From Asanoa siamensis (lineage in GTDB: Bacteria; Actinomycetota; Actinomycetes; Mycobacteriales; Micromonosporaceae), in assembly GCF_016862555.1 (NCBI RefSeq), contig NZ_BONE01000018.1:62001-126000 (forward strand): a stretch of DNA of 64,000 nt. Reading direction: 5' to 3'. Positions within the stretch are counted from its first letter, which is position 1. Every line of letters begins with the position of its first letter. The notes under the pieces are model-generated. The model was given only the letters and a program-made list of their open reading frames with translations. It was not told the origin of the DNA and made no database searches. Shown in pieces: positions 26,890 through 33,580 of this stretch. Position numbers and translations under genes: made by a program.

Positions 26890-26972
26890 GTACGCGGACC
26901 CGGCAGCGAAGCGCAGCGAGCGGTGCGCGCGGGAGCGAGCGGTCGTGCCCACCACGGACGTGCGTCGATGAA
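26890..26972 (+). repeat. Dispersed intergenic repeat, copy R3 (344-bp cdsA-rlmN gap)
   Basis: A diverged copy: GTACGCGGACCCGGCAGCGA, GCGCAGCGAGCGGTGCGCGC, GGGAGCGAGCGGTCGTGCCC, ACCACGGACGTG. The tail CTTTTGATC appears a little further downstream than in other copies. The rest of 26710-27053 is non-coding leader DNA of rlmN; no other gene was recognised. Confidence 0.7.
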
Positions 26973-27053
26973 TGGGTTCCTGGGCTTTTGATCGCCGATC
27001 CGGCACCCGGGCAGGTGAAGGTGATCGAACAGTCGTGGGAGACTGGAGCCGCC

Positions 27054-28175
27054 ATGACGAGCCTGCCAATAATCCAGTCGGAGGCCGCTCCCGCCGGGCG
27101 GCGTGCGGCCATGCCGCCGCGCCATCTTGCCGATCTTGACGTCGCGGGACGCGAGGCGGCGTTGGTCGCGCTCGGTGAGCCCAAGTTTCGTGCGCGGCAA
27201 CTGTCGACCCATTACTTCGGGCGGCTGGTGCGCGACGCCGACGAGATGACCGACCTGCCGGCGGCCAGCCGGGCCAAGATCGCCGGTGACCTGTTGCCGC
27301 GGTTGCTGACGCCGGTGCGCGAGATGGCGACGGACGACGGCGCGACGCGCAAGGCGCTCTGGCGACTACACGACAACGCGCTGGTCGAGAGCGTGCTGAT
27401 GGGCTATCCCGACCGGGTCACCGTCTGCATCTCCAGCCAGGCCGGCTGCGGCATGGCGTGCCCGTTCTGCGCGACCGGCCAGGCGGGGCTGACCCGCAAC
27501 CTGTCCACCGCCGAGATCGTCGACCAGGCCGTCTACCTCGCCGGTGTCGCGGCGTCCGGCGTGATCACCGGCTCGCCGACCCGGCTGTCGCACGTGGTGT
27601 TCATGGGCATGGGCGAACCGCTGGCCAACTACAACCGGGTGCTGGCGGCGGTGCGCCGGTTGACGTCGCCCGCGCCGGAGGGCCTCGGGCTGTCGCAGCG
27701 GCACATCACGATCTCCACCGTCGGGTTGGTGCCGGCCATGCGCAAGCTCGCCGAGGAAGACCTCCAGGTGACTCTTGCGTTGTCGCTGCACGCGCCCGAT
27801 GATGATCTGCGCGATGAACTGGTGCCGGTCAACCAACGGTGGAAGGTGGCCGAGGTGCTCGACGCCGCGTGGCACTACGCGGATCGCACGGGGCGCCGTG
27901 TTTCCGTCGAATACGCGATGATCAAAGACGTGAACGACCAGCCCTGGCGAGCGGACCTGCTCGGGCGTCTACTGGCCGGGCGGCTCGCGCACGTCAACCT
28001 CATCCCGCTGAACCCGACTCCGGGCAGCCGATGGGACGCGAGCAGCAAGCCGGTCGAACGCGAGTTCGTCCGGAGGCTGCGCGCAGCGGGCGTGTCGACT
28101 ACCGTGCGTGACACCAGAGGTCGCGAGATTGACGGCGCGTGCGGTCAGCTCGCCGCGACCGAGGTGACGACATGA
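27054..28175 (+). CDS. rlmN: Dual-specificity 23S rRNA/tRNA adenine C2 methyltransferase
   Basis: Radical-SAM enzyme making m2A2503 in 23S rRNA and m2A37 in tRNA. 373 residues; the CX3CX2C cluster motif is CGMACPFC, with [17 protein letters not shown] and [19 protein letters not shown]. The mechanistic cysteine lies near the C-terminus in [12 protein letters not shown] at 27054 was chosen as the conserved start; the frame remains open to 26799 across the repeat copy R3. A gene for a DivIVA-repeat protein follows after 43 bp. Confidence 0.94.
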   Translation: MTSLPIIQSEAAPAGRRAAMPPRHLADLDVAGREAALVALGEPKFRARQLSTHYFGRLVRDADEMTDLPAASRAKIAGDLLPRLLTPVREMATDDGATRKALWRLHDNALVESVLMGYPDRVTVCISSQAGCGMACPFCATGQAGLTRNLSTAEIVDQAVYLAGVAASGVITGSPTRLSHVVFMGMGEPLANYNRVLAAVRRLTSPAPEGLGLSQRHITISTVGLVPAMRKLAEEDLQVTLALSLHAPDDDLRDELVPVNQRWKVAEVLDAAWHYADRTGRRVSVEYAMIKDVNDQPWRADLLGRLLAGRLAHVNLIPLNPTPGSRWDASSKPVEREFVRRLRAAGVSTTVRDTRGREIDGACGQLAATEVTT

Positions 28176-28218
28176 CCGCGTTCGGGGCCGCGGTTGAGCG
28201 AACTAACCAGGAGACATA

Positions 28219-29367
28219 GTGGCGAGCCAGGGTCAACGATTCCGCCGTCGGGCGTTGCGTCGCGGCTACAAGGTCGACGAGGTCGACGCCTTCCTCGACC
28301 GCGTCGAGGCGACCCTCGCCGGTGATCCGATCGGTGCGCCGGTCGGTTCCCAGGAGGTCCACGACGTCGTCTTCCGGGTGCGCTTCGGCGGGTACGACGA
28401 GTGGCAGGTCGACCTCCACCTCGACCGGGTCGAGCGGCAGGTCGGTGAGCTCGAGGAGCGCAACGGCCGGTTCAGCGGTCCCGACCGGATGGGCCTCCCG
28501 GACCGGATGGGTCCGCCGTCGGGCGCGCTCGGCCCGCCCGGTGGCGACCGGATGGGCCCGCCGCAGGAGCGGATGGGTCCTGCCGACCGGATGGGCCCGC
28601 CGATCCCGGCGCCGCCGCCCGGTTCGTTCGGCCCGCCGGACCGCCGGCCCGCGATGGGTGGCGGCCCGCTGCCGACCCGCCCGGTGCCCAACGAGGACCC
28701 GTACGCCCGCCCCGGCCCGCCCCCGCCCTACGGCGGCGCTGCTTTCGACGGTGCGCCCCCGCCGCGCGGGTACGACGGCCCCCCGATGGCCGGCGGCCCC
28801 GGCCCGATGCGTGGCGGCCCCGGCTTCCCCGGGCAGGATGACGGTTACGACGGCCCTGAGCAGCCCGGCCGGCGCGCGCGGATGGACATGACCGCGGAGA
28901 TCCGGATGCCCGAGCGCGGCGATCCGGGCCGTGGTGGTCCGGCGCACCCGGGTGGCCCTGGCCCCGGCGCGGGTCCTGGTCCCGGCATGGGCGGTGGCCC
29001 GGCGATGGGTGGCGCGCCCGGCATGGGCGGCGGCCCCGGCCTCGCGATGGGTGGCCCGCCCGGTGGCGGCATGGGCGCGCCCGGCATGGGTGGCCCGCCG
29101 CTGATGGGCCCGCCCGGGAGCGACCTGGCCCGGGTCGACCACATGCGACGGTCGTTCCAGGTGCGGCGCTTCGGCAGCGGCTACGACCCCAACCAGGTCG
29201 ACCGCTTCTTCGAGGACGTGCTCACCGGAATGACGGGCCGCGGCCCCATCCCGACGACGGACGCCGACTTCGACGCGACCCAGTTCGGGCTGGTGCCCGG
29301 GGGTTATTTCGAGGCCGAGGTCGAGCAGGCACTGCTCGAGGTCCGCGACATCGTGCGGCGGCGCTGA
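28219..29367 (+). CDS. DivIVA-repeat protein with long Gly/Pro/Met linker
   Basis: 382 residues in three parts. The N-terminus has two DivI1A-like repeats (FRRRALRRGYKVDEVDAFLD and RFGGYDEWQVDLHLDRVERQ). The C-terminus has two more (VRRFGSGYDPNQVDRFFEDV and VPGGYFEAEVEQALLEVRDI). Between them lies a ~200-residue low-complexity linker with repeated DRMGPP/DRMGLP, PPYGG and GMGGGP motifs. DivIVA family members mark curved membrane at poles and septa in actinobacteria. Here the extended coiled coil of Wag31 is absent, so a scaffold or adaptor is more likely. GTG start after CAGGAGAC. A terminator follows. Confidence 0.8.
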   Translation: MASQGQRFRRRALRRGYKVDEVDAFLDRVEATLAGDPIGAPVGSQEVHDVVFRVRFGGYDEWQVDLHLDRVERQVGELEERNGRFSGPDRMGLPDRMGPPSGALGPPGGDRMGPPQERMGPADRMGPPIPAPPPGSFGPPDRRPAMGGGPLPTRPVPNEDPYARPGPPPPYGGAAFDGAPPPRGYDGPPMAGGPGPMRGGPGFPGQDDGYDGPEQPGRRARMDMTAEIRMPERGDPGRGGPAHPGGPGPGAGPGPGMGGGPAMGGAPGMGGGPGLAMGGPPGGGMGAPGMGGPPLMGPPGSDLARVDHMRRSFQVRRFGSGYDPNQVDRFFEDVLTGMTGRGPIPTTDADFDATQFGLVPGGYFEAEVEQALLEVRDIVRRR

Positions 29368-29384
29368 GCGTCGTAGGTTTGGTT

Positions 29385-29424
29385 CCCGCCCGCAGGTCGT
29401 TCGCGACCGGCGGGCGGGTGCGTT
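29385..29424 (+). terminator. Terminator after the DivIVA-repeat gene
   Basis: CCCGCCCGC pairs with GCGGGCGGG, with an inner AGGTCG/CGACC stem, followed by TGCGTTTCC. It probably closes the transcript coming from rlmN. Confidence 0.65.
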
Positions 29425-29712
29425 TCCGGGCCGCGGGGCGCTGCCATGACGGCGACGCCCGCACCCTGGTGCTCGGCCGGGGCTCGACCTTCGGTTCCAT
29501 CGGCGTGGCTTGCCAGGTCGCCTCACCGGCGTGCGGGGGCGCCCCCTATGTCTGTGACGAACGTGCGTGGCGCTGCGCGGCCGGGTCTTGGGCCGCGAGA
29601 TTATCTGTAGAGCCCTGGTGTCCGAAGCGCCGCGTAGGCGGACTGCGAAGCTCGTGATTACCGACACGCCATGGCTGTTCCTTGGTGTCGACCGGCCCGC
29701 GACCATCCGGCC

Positions 29713-29796
29713 GCTGCCGCGCTGCCGCGCTGCCGCGCTGCCGCGCTGCCGCGCTGCCGCGCTGCCGCGCTGCCGCGCTGCCGCGCTGCCGCGCTG
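29713..29796 (+). repeat. Octamer tandem array GCTGCCGC x 10.5
   Basis: Ten perfect contiguous GCTGCCGC units plus a half unit. The 8-bp unit is not divisible by three, so it is not a coding repeat. It sits in the ~690-bp gap between the DivIVA-repeat gene and the convergent small membrane gene, 55 bp before copy R4 of the dispersed repeat. The remainder of the gap (29425-29712, 29927-30060) shows no recognisable gene. Confidence 0.9.
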
Positions 29797-29851
29797 ATCG
29801 GGGGCCTACGGCGCCGCGTGATTCGGGATGGCCGTGACCTGGCTGGTCTGG

Positions 29852-29926
29852 TGGCGCGGACCTGGCAGCGACGCGTAGCGAGCGGTGCCCGGCGGGAGCG
29901 ACGGTCGTGCCCCCGACGGACCCGGG
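29852..29926 (+). repeat. Dispersed intergenic repeat, copy R4
   Basis: GCGCGGACCTGGCAGCGACG through GGCGGGAGCGACGGTCGTGC to CGGACCCGGG, with the CTTTTGACC tail about 16 nt later. A close match to R1 and R2. Confidence 0.8.
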
Positions 29927-30060
29927 AAAGGCTCGGTTGCTTTTGACCCTGGAACGAACGGCTCGGTCGCTCTGCTCGCCCCCGGAAGCGGGGGCTCGCC
30001 TCGGCCGCAGCAGAGCCTTCCTCTACCGCGGCGAACCTGTTTCGCGCCGGCTCGGCGTGG

Positions 30061-30285
30061 TCAGGAGCGCAGGCCGTTGCGGCGGAGGACCGCGTCGCCG
30101 ATGACCGCGAGGATTAGGGCCGCCGCGATGCCGTTGAGCCAGATGCGCTCGACGCCGGTGACCTCGTTGTTGCAGAACTGCATCAGCACCAGTGAGATCG
30201 CGACGACGACGGCACCGAGCCGCCCGGCCTTGCGGTGGCCAGGTTTCCTCTGGTCAGGTGCGATGACCGGCTCGTGCTCTGCCAC
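30061..30285 (-). CDS. Small DUF2631-like membrane protein
   Basis: 74 residues: hydrophilic N-terminus AEHEPVIAPDQRKPGHRKAG, then two transmembrane helices (LGAVVVAISLVLMQFC and LNGIAAALILAVIGDAVLR), ending RRNGLRS. Such proteins lie near dxr in actinobacteria and resemble DUF2631. The GTG start at 30285 was chosen because GGGAGGAG lies 7 nt upstream; the open frame continues to 30537 but without similarity. Function unknown. Divergent from namH. Confidence 0.65.
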   Translation of the reverse strand: MAEHEPVIAPDQRKPGHRKAGRLGAVVVAISLVLMQFCNNEVTGVERIWLNGIAAALILAVIGDAVLRRNGLRS

Positions 30286-30418
30286 CTCGTGGCTCCTCCC
30301 TCGGCTGGGTGCGGAGATCAGTGTGGCACGTCCGTGGCGTCGAGGATCGGGCACCCCGGCTCGTCGGGTAGCGTTTTCGCCGTACATGCCGAGCTTTTGA
30401 TCTTGGGGGTTTGCTGCC

Positions 30419-32023
30419 GTGCGAGTGACCGGGACGGGACACGCCAGCATGCGGATCGACACCCCGGCGGGAAGCATCCTCTGCGACCCCTGGGTCAACC
30501 CCGCGTATTTCGCGTCGTGGTTTCCGTTCCCCGACAACTCGCTGCTCGACTGGGAGACCCTCGGTCAGGTCGACTATCTCTATCTGAGCCACCTGCACCG
30601 CGACCACTTCGACGCCGCGCACCTCAAGCGCTTCGTTTCGAAGAAGGCCCGCGTGCTGCTGCCGGAGTATCCGACCAGCGAGCTCGAGGACGAGCTGCGC
30701 GAGCTGGGCTTCACCGACTTCGTCAAGACGGTGTCGGAAGAGGTCATCGAGCTCGACGGCGGCCTGAAGGTCATGATCCAGGCGCTGACGTCGCCGACGG
30801 ACGGCCCGATCGGTGACTCCTCGCTCTGGGTCGAGTACGACGGCGTGCGGCTGCTCAACCAGAACGACGCCCGGCCCACCGACCTCTCGCTGTTCGCCTC
30901 GCTCGGCCACGTGCACGCGCACATGCTGCAGTTCTCCGGGGCCATCTGGTATCCGATGGTCTACGAGCTGCCCCAGGCCGCCAAGACGGCGTTCGGCAAG
31001 CAGAAGCGGGACCGGCAGTTCGACCGCACCTGGCGCTATATCGACGACCTCAAGGCGTCGCACGTCTTCCCGATCGCCGGGCCGCCGTGCTTCCTCGACG
31101 ACGAGCTGTGGCAGTTCAACGACATCTTCGGCGACGAGGGCAACATCTTCCCGGACCAGTCGGTCTTCATGAAGGAGTACGCCAAGGTCGGCGGCACCAA
31201 CGGCGTGGTCCTCCTGCCCGGCAGCGTCACCGAGATCACCCAGGACTCGATCGAGACCACGCACCCGACCGACGTCGACGAGTTCTTCGCCAACAAGGTC
31301 GCGCATCTCGAGGAGATGCGGGAGCGCAAGCGCCCGATCATCGCCGCCGAGAAGGCCTCCTGGCGGCACCCCGAGATCGACGTGCTCAAGGAGATGAAGC
31401 GGCGGATCGAGCCGCTCCTCGACGAGTCGATCTATCTGGCCAAGGGTGTCGGCGGGCCGGTGCGCTTCGACCTGGTCGGCTACGACGGCGACTCGGTCGA
31501 GTCGATCGTGGTGGACTTCCCGGGCCAGGAGGTCCGGCGCTATGCCGACGAGAAGGTCCGCTACCGCTTCCGCACCGAGCGCGCGCTGATCGAGCACCTC
31601 CTGTTCATCGACGAGGTCGACTGGGTGAACTCGCTGTTCCTCTCCTGCCGCTTCTCGGCGGCCCGGATCGGCCAGTACAACGAGTTCGTCTACGCGTTCT
31701 TCAAGTGCCTGTCGGAAGAGCGGCTGCAGTATGCCGAGGGCTGGTACGACGAGCACCAGCGCGCCACCGACGCCGAGGACATCACGCTCGGCGACTGGGT
31801 GGTGCAGCGCCGCTGCCCGCACCTCAAGGCCGACCTGACCCGCTTCGGGATCGTCGACGGCGACCAGCTCACCTGCCAGCTGCACGGGTGGCGGTTCGAC
31901 CTGCCCAGCGGGCGCTGCCTGACCGGCGTGGGGCACCAGATCCGCGCGCGTCGGGCGGGCGAGCCCGCGCCCGATGCCAACCCCGAGGGCGACGCCCCGG
32001 CCACCGCCGCCACGCCGGCCTAG
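30419..32023 (+). CDS. namH: UDP-N-acetylmuramate hydroxylase NamH-like (MBL + Rieske)
   Basis: A 534-residue protein resembling mycobacterial NamH (Rv3818), which oxidises the N-acetyl of UDP-MurNAc to N-glycolyl before peptidoglycan assembly. The N-terminus has GSILCDPWVNPAYFASWFPF and the metallo-beta-lactamase-like SHLHRDHFD. The C-terminus is a Rieske domain with CPH, then CQLHGWRFDLPSGRC, giving the CxH...CxxH 2Fe-2S ligands. QYNEFVYAFFKCLSEER also matches the family. The last ~30 residues are a disordered Ala/Pro tail. N-glycolyl muramic acid is a chemotaxonomic mark of Micromonosporaceae. GTG start. Confidence 0.85.
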   Translation: MRVTGTGHASMRIDTPAGSILCDPWVNPAYFASWFPFPDNSLLDWETLGQVDYLYLSHLHRDHFDAAHLKRFVSKKARVLLPEYPTSELEDELRELGFTDFVKTVSEEVIELDGGLKVMIQALTSPTDGPIGDSSLWVEYDGVRLLNQNDARPTDLSLFASLGHVHAHMLQFSGAIWYPMVYELPQAAKTAFGKQKRDRQFDRTWRYIDDLKASHVFPIAGPPCFLDDELWQFNDIFGDEGNIFPDQSVFMKEYAKVGGTNGVVLLPGSVTEITQDSIETTHPTDVDEFFANKVAHLEEMRERKRPIIAAEKASWRHPEIDVLKEMKRRIEPLLDESIYLAKGVGGPVRFDLVGYDGDSVESIVVDFPGQEVRRYADEKVRYRFRTERALIEHLLFIDEVDWVNSLFLSCRFSAARIGQYNEFVYAFFKCLSEERLQYAEGWYDEHQRATDAEDITLGDWVVQRRCPHLKADLTRFGIVDGDQLTCQLHGWRFDLPSGRCLTGVGHQIRARRAGEPAPDANPEGDAPATAATPA

Positions 32024-32037
32024 CCGGCGCGGGGCGC

Positions 32038-32205
32038 CTAGGTTCTGTTGCGTATCTGCGGTCGAGGCGAGGCGGAGTCCAGGTTTCGTCTGGGCGTGCG
32101 GCGGCTTTGCCCGGATACCGGTGTTGTATCCGGGTGAAGGGGCCGTGCGGCCAGGCGGCGGCTGGGCCCGCCGCAGCCCGGCTCCAGATACGAAACAGAA
32201 CCTAG
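32038..32205. mobile_element. MITE-like element with 21-bp terminal inverted repeats
   Basis: CTAGGTTCTGTTGCGTATCTG at 32038-32058 is matched on the opposite strand at 32185-32205 with a single mismatch (20 of 21). The 168-bp interior encodes nothing and has a perfect internal hairpin (CCCGGATAC / GTATCCGGG, about 32110-32135). CTAG at both ends could be the target-site duplication. Ends beginning GGTTCTGTTGC recall IS6- or IS5-type termini, though no family is claimed. The right CTAG supplies the stop codon of the adjacent minus-strand gene. Confidence 0.75.
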
Positions 32206-32690
32206 CGTAGTAGGAACGCGAGCTCGGTCTCCCACTTGTCGATGGGGGTCTCCGCGGGGTGGGTGTGGTAGATCTCCAGCCGGCAGCGCCAGACGTCGCC
32301 GGCGGGGGAGTCGTGGTGGTCGAACTCGAGGTCGCGCTCGTGCGCCCAGCCCAGCAGGTCGCCGGTGACCTGGAGGAGCTCGTCGGGGTGGCCGACGTGG
32401 GTGACGGTCGCGTATCGGCCCGCCGGTAGGACCTCGCCGAAGATGTCACCGCTGCCGCCGACAGGCATGTTGACGGGAACGCCGGCCTCGATCTCGAGGT
32501 CACCCTCCATGTCGATGGTGTTGTATTTGAGGAACGGCGCGCCGGCGGGTGCGATGCCGCGCTGGCGTAGGAACGCGAGCACGTCCGGAATGCGGTCGGC
32601 GATGTCGGCGATGGAGCTCATCGTCACCGTGCGCTTGATGGCGACGTAGTCCTGCGCCGGACGGTCGGTCACGCTGGGCTCGCTGCTCAC
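32202..32690 (-). CDS. GyrI-like effector-binding domain protein
   Basis: 162 residues of the GyrI/SRPBCC small-molecule-binding fold. Visible features are DYVAIKRTVTMSSIADIADR, EIEAGVPVNMPVGGSGDIFG and LPAGRYATVTHVGHPDELLQ, ending PIDKWETELAFLLR. These are the standalone relatives of the C-terminal domains of Rob/BmrR regulators; some are cyclopropane-ester hydrolases or gyrase inhibitors. No HTH is present. Its TAG stop lies in the CTAG border of the inverted-repeat element. Confidence 0.85.
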   Translation of the reverse strand: MSSEPSVTDRPAQDYVAIKRTVTMSSIADIADRIPDVLAFLRQRGIAPAGAPFLKYNTIDMEGDLEIEAGVPVNMPVGGSGDIFGEVLPAGRYATVTHVGHPDELLQVTGDLLGWAHERDLEFDHHDSPAGDVWRCRLEIYHTHPAETPIDKWETELAFLLR

Positions 32691-32771
32691 AGCCGGGTCC
32701 TTCCTCGTGGCTTCATCGACCGGACCATTATGGGTGCGGGGTCCGACAGAATTCCGCCGCGCGTACCCGCG

Positions 32772-33479
32772 TCAGCTTTTCTGGCTCGTGAACTGGTCGA
32801 CGTAGGCGTGCAACTCCATCTCGAAGAGCGCGCCCGGATCGGAGACCGCCCACCGCAGGTGGTGGAAGACCTCCATGGACACCAGCCCGTAGAGCCGTGA
32901 CCAGCCACTGAGGAACGCCCAGGTGACCTCGATCGGATACTGGTCGCCGTGGCTGGCGCGCAGCGGCTCGAGATGGGCGGCGAGCCGCTCCTCCATCAGC
33001 GTCCGCGGCGGCGTGGCATAGCGTTCGCGCAGCCAGAGGGCGTTGATCGTCTCCATGAACGGGCGGCCGAACTCGACGCCCGGATGGTGCTCCTCGTCGC
33101 AGCTCTCCTGGAACGCGACGATGCCCGGCAGCGGGTTGCCGAGGATGAGGGCGAACTCGGCCGGATGCGCCACCGACCAGCCCCGGAACGCGCGCGCCAT
33201 CGCCTTGACCTGGGTGACCGGGTCGTCGCCGGCGTCCTGCTTGGCCGTCGCCACGACCTCGGACAGCTCGGCGTAGAGATCGCCCGCCAGCGCCTCGACG
33301 AGCGCGTCGAGGCTGTCGAAATAGCGATAGATCGCGGGCGCGGTCATGCCCATCTCGCGGGCGATCGCCCGCAGCGAGATCGCGTCGGGGCCGCCGGTGA
33401 CCAGCAGCCGCCGGGCCTCCTCCTTGATCTCCGAGAGGGTCGAGGTACGCAGGCGCTCACGCCGGGTCGGCGCGCTCAA
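32772..33479 (-). CDS. TetR family transcriptional repressor
   Basis: The N-terminal HTH is clear: EIKEEARRLLVTGGPDAISL, RAIAREMGMTAPAIYRYFDS. The C-terminal ligand domain (WSVAHPAEFALILGNPLPGI) matches the TetR_C_25/WHG-type group. TTG at 33479 was chosen because AAGGGAG lies 7 nt upstream and this leaves the palindromic site at 33521 outside the gene; an ATG at 33533 is the alternative. Divergent from an MMPL exporter gene, which it probably represses. Confidence 0.88.
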   Translation of the reverse strand: MSAPTRRERLRTSTLSEIKEEARRLLVTGGPDAISLRAIAREMGMTAPAIYRYFDSLDALVEALAGDLYAELSEVVATAKQDAGDDPVTQVKAMARAFRGWSVAHPAEFALILGNPLPGIVAFQESCDEEHHPGVEFGRPFMETINALWLRERYATPPRTLMEERLAAHLEPLRASHGDQYPIEVTWAFLSGWSRLYGLVSMEVFHHLRWAVSDPGALFEMELHAYVDQFTSQKS

Positions 33480-33520
33480 TCGCGAACTCCCTTGACTGCC
33501 GAGAACACTGTTGCCATAGT

Positions 33521-33552
33521 TAACGCCGTTCATCTTCCTAACGCTGTTCGTC
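33521..33552. promoter_or_regulatory. Candidate TetR operator in the tetR-mmpL divergent region
   Basis: TAACGCCGTTCATC and TAACGCTGTTCGTC form a direct repeat with 18-bp period. Each contains a near-palindromic AACG(C)CGTT/AACGCTGTT core. Location between the two divergent starts fits an autoregulatory TetR operator. Inference from symmetry and position only. Confidence 0.5.
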
Positions 33553-33580
33553 AGTTTTGCACAGATCCGTGGGGGGATCC

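Noticed and set aside
30254-32503. 749-codon minus-strand frame opposite namH
   Set aside because: Antisense to a well-conserved gene, with an Asp/Val/Glu/Leu pattern typical of codon-biased shadows.
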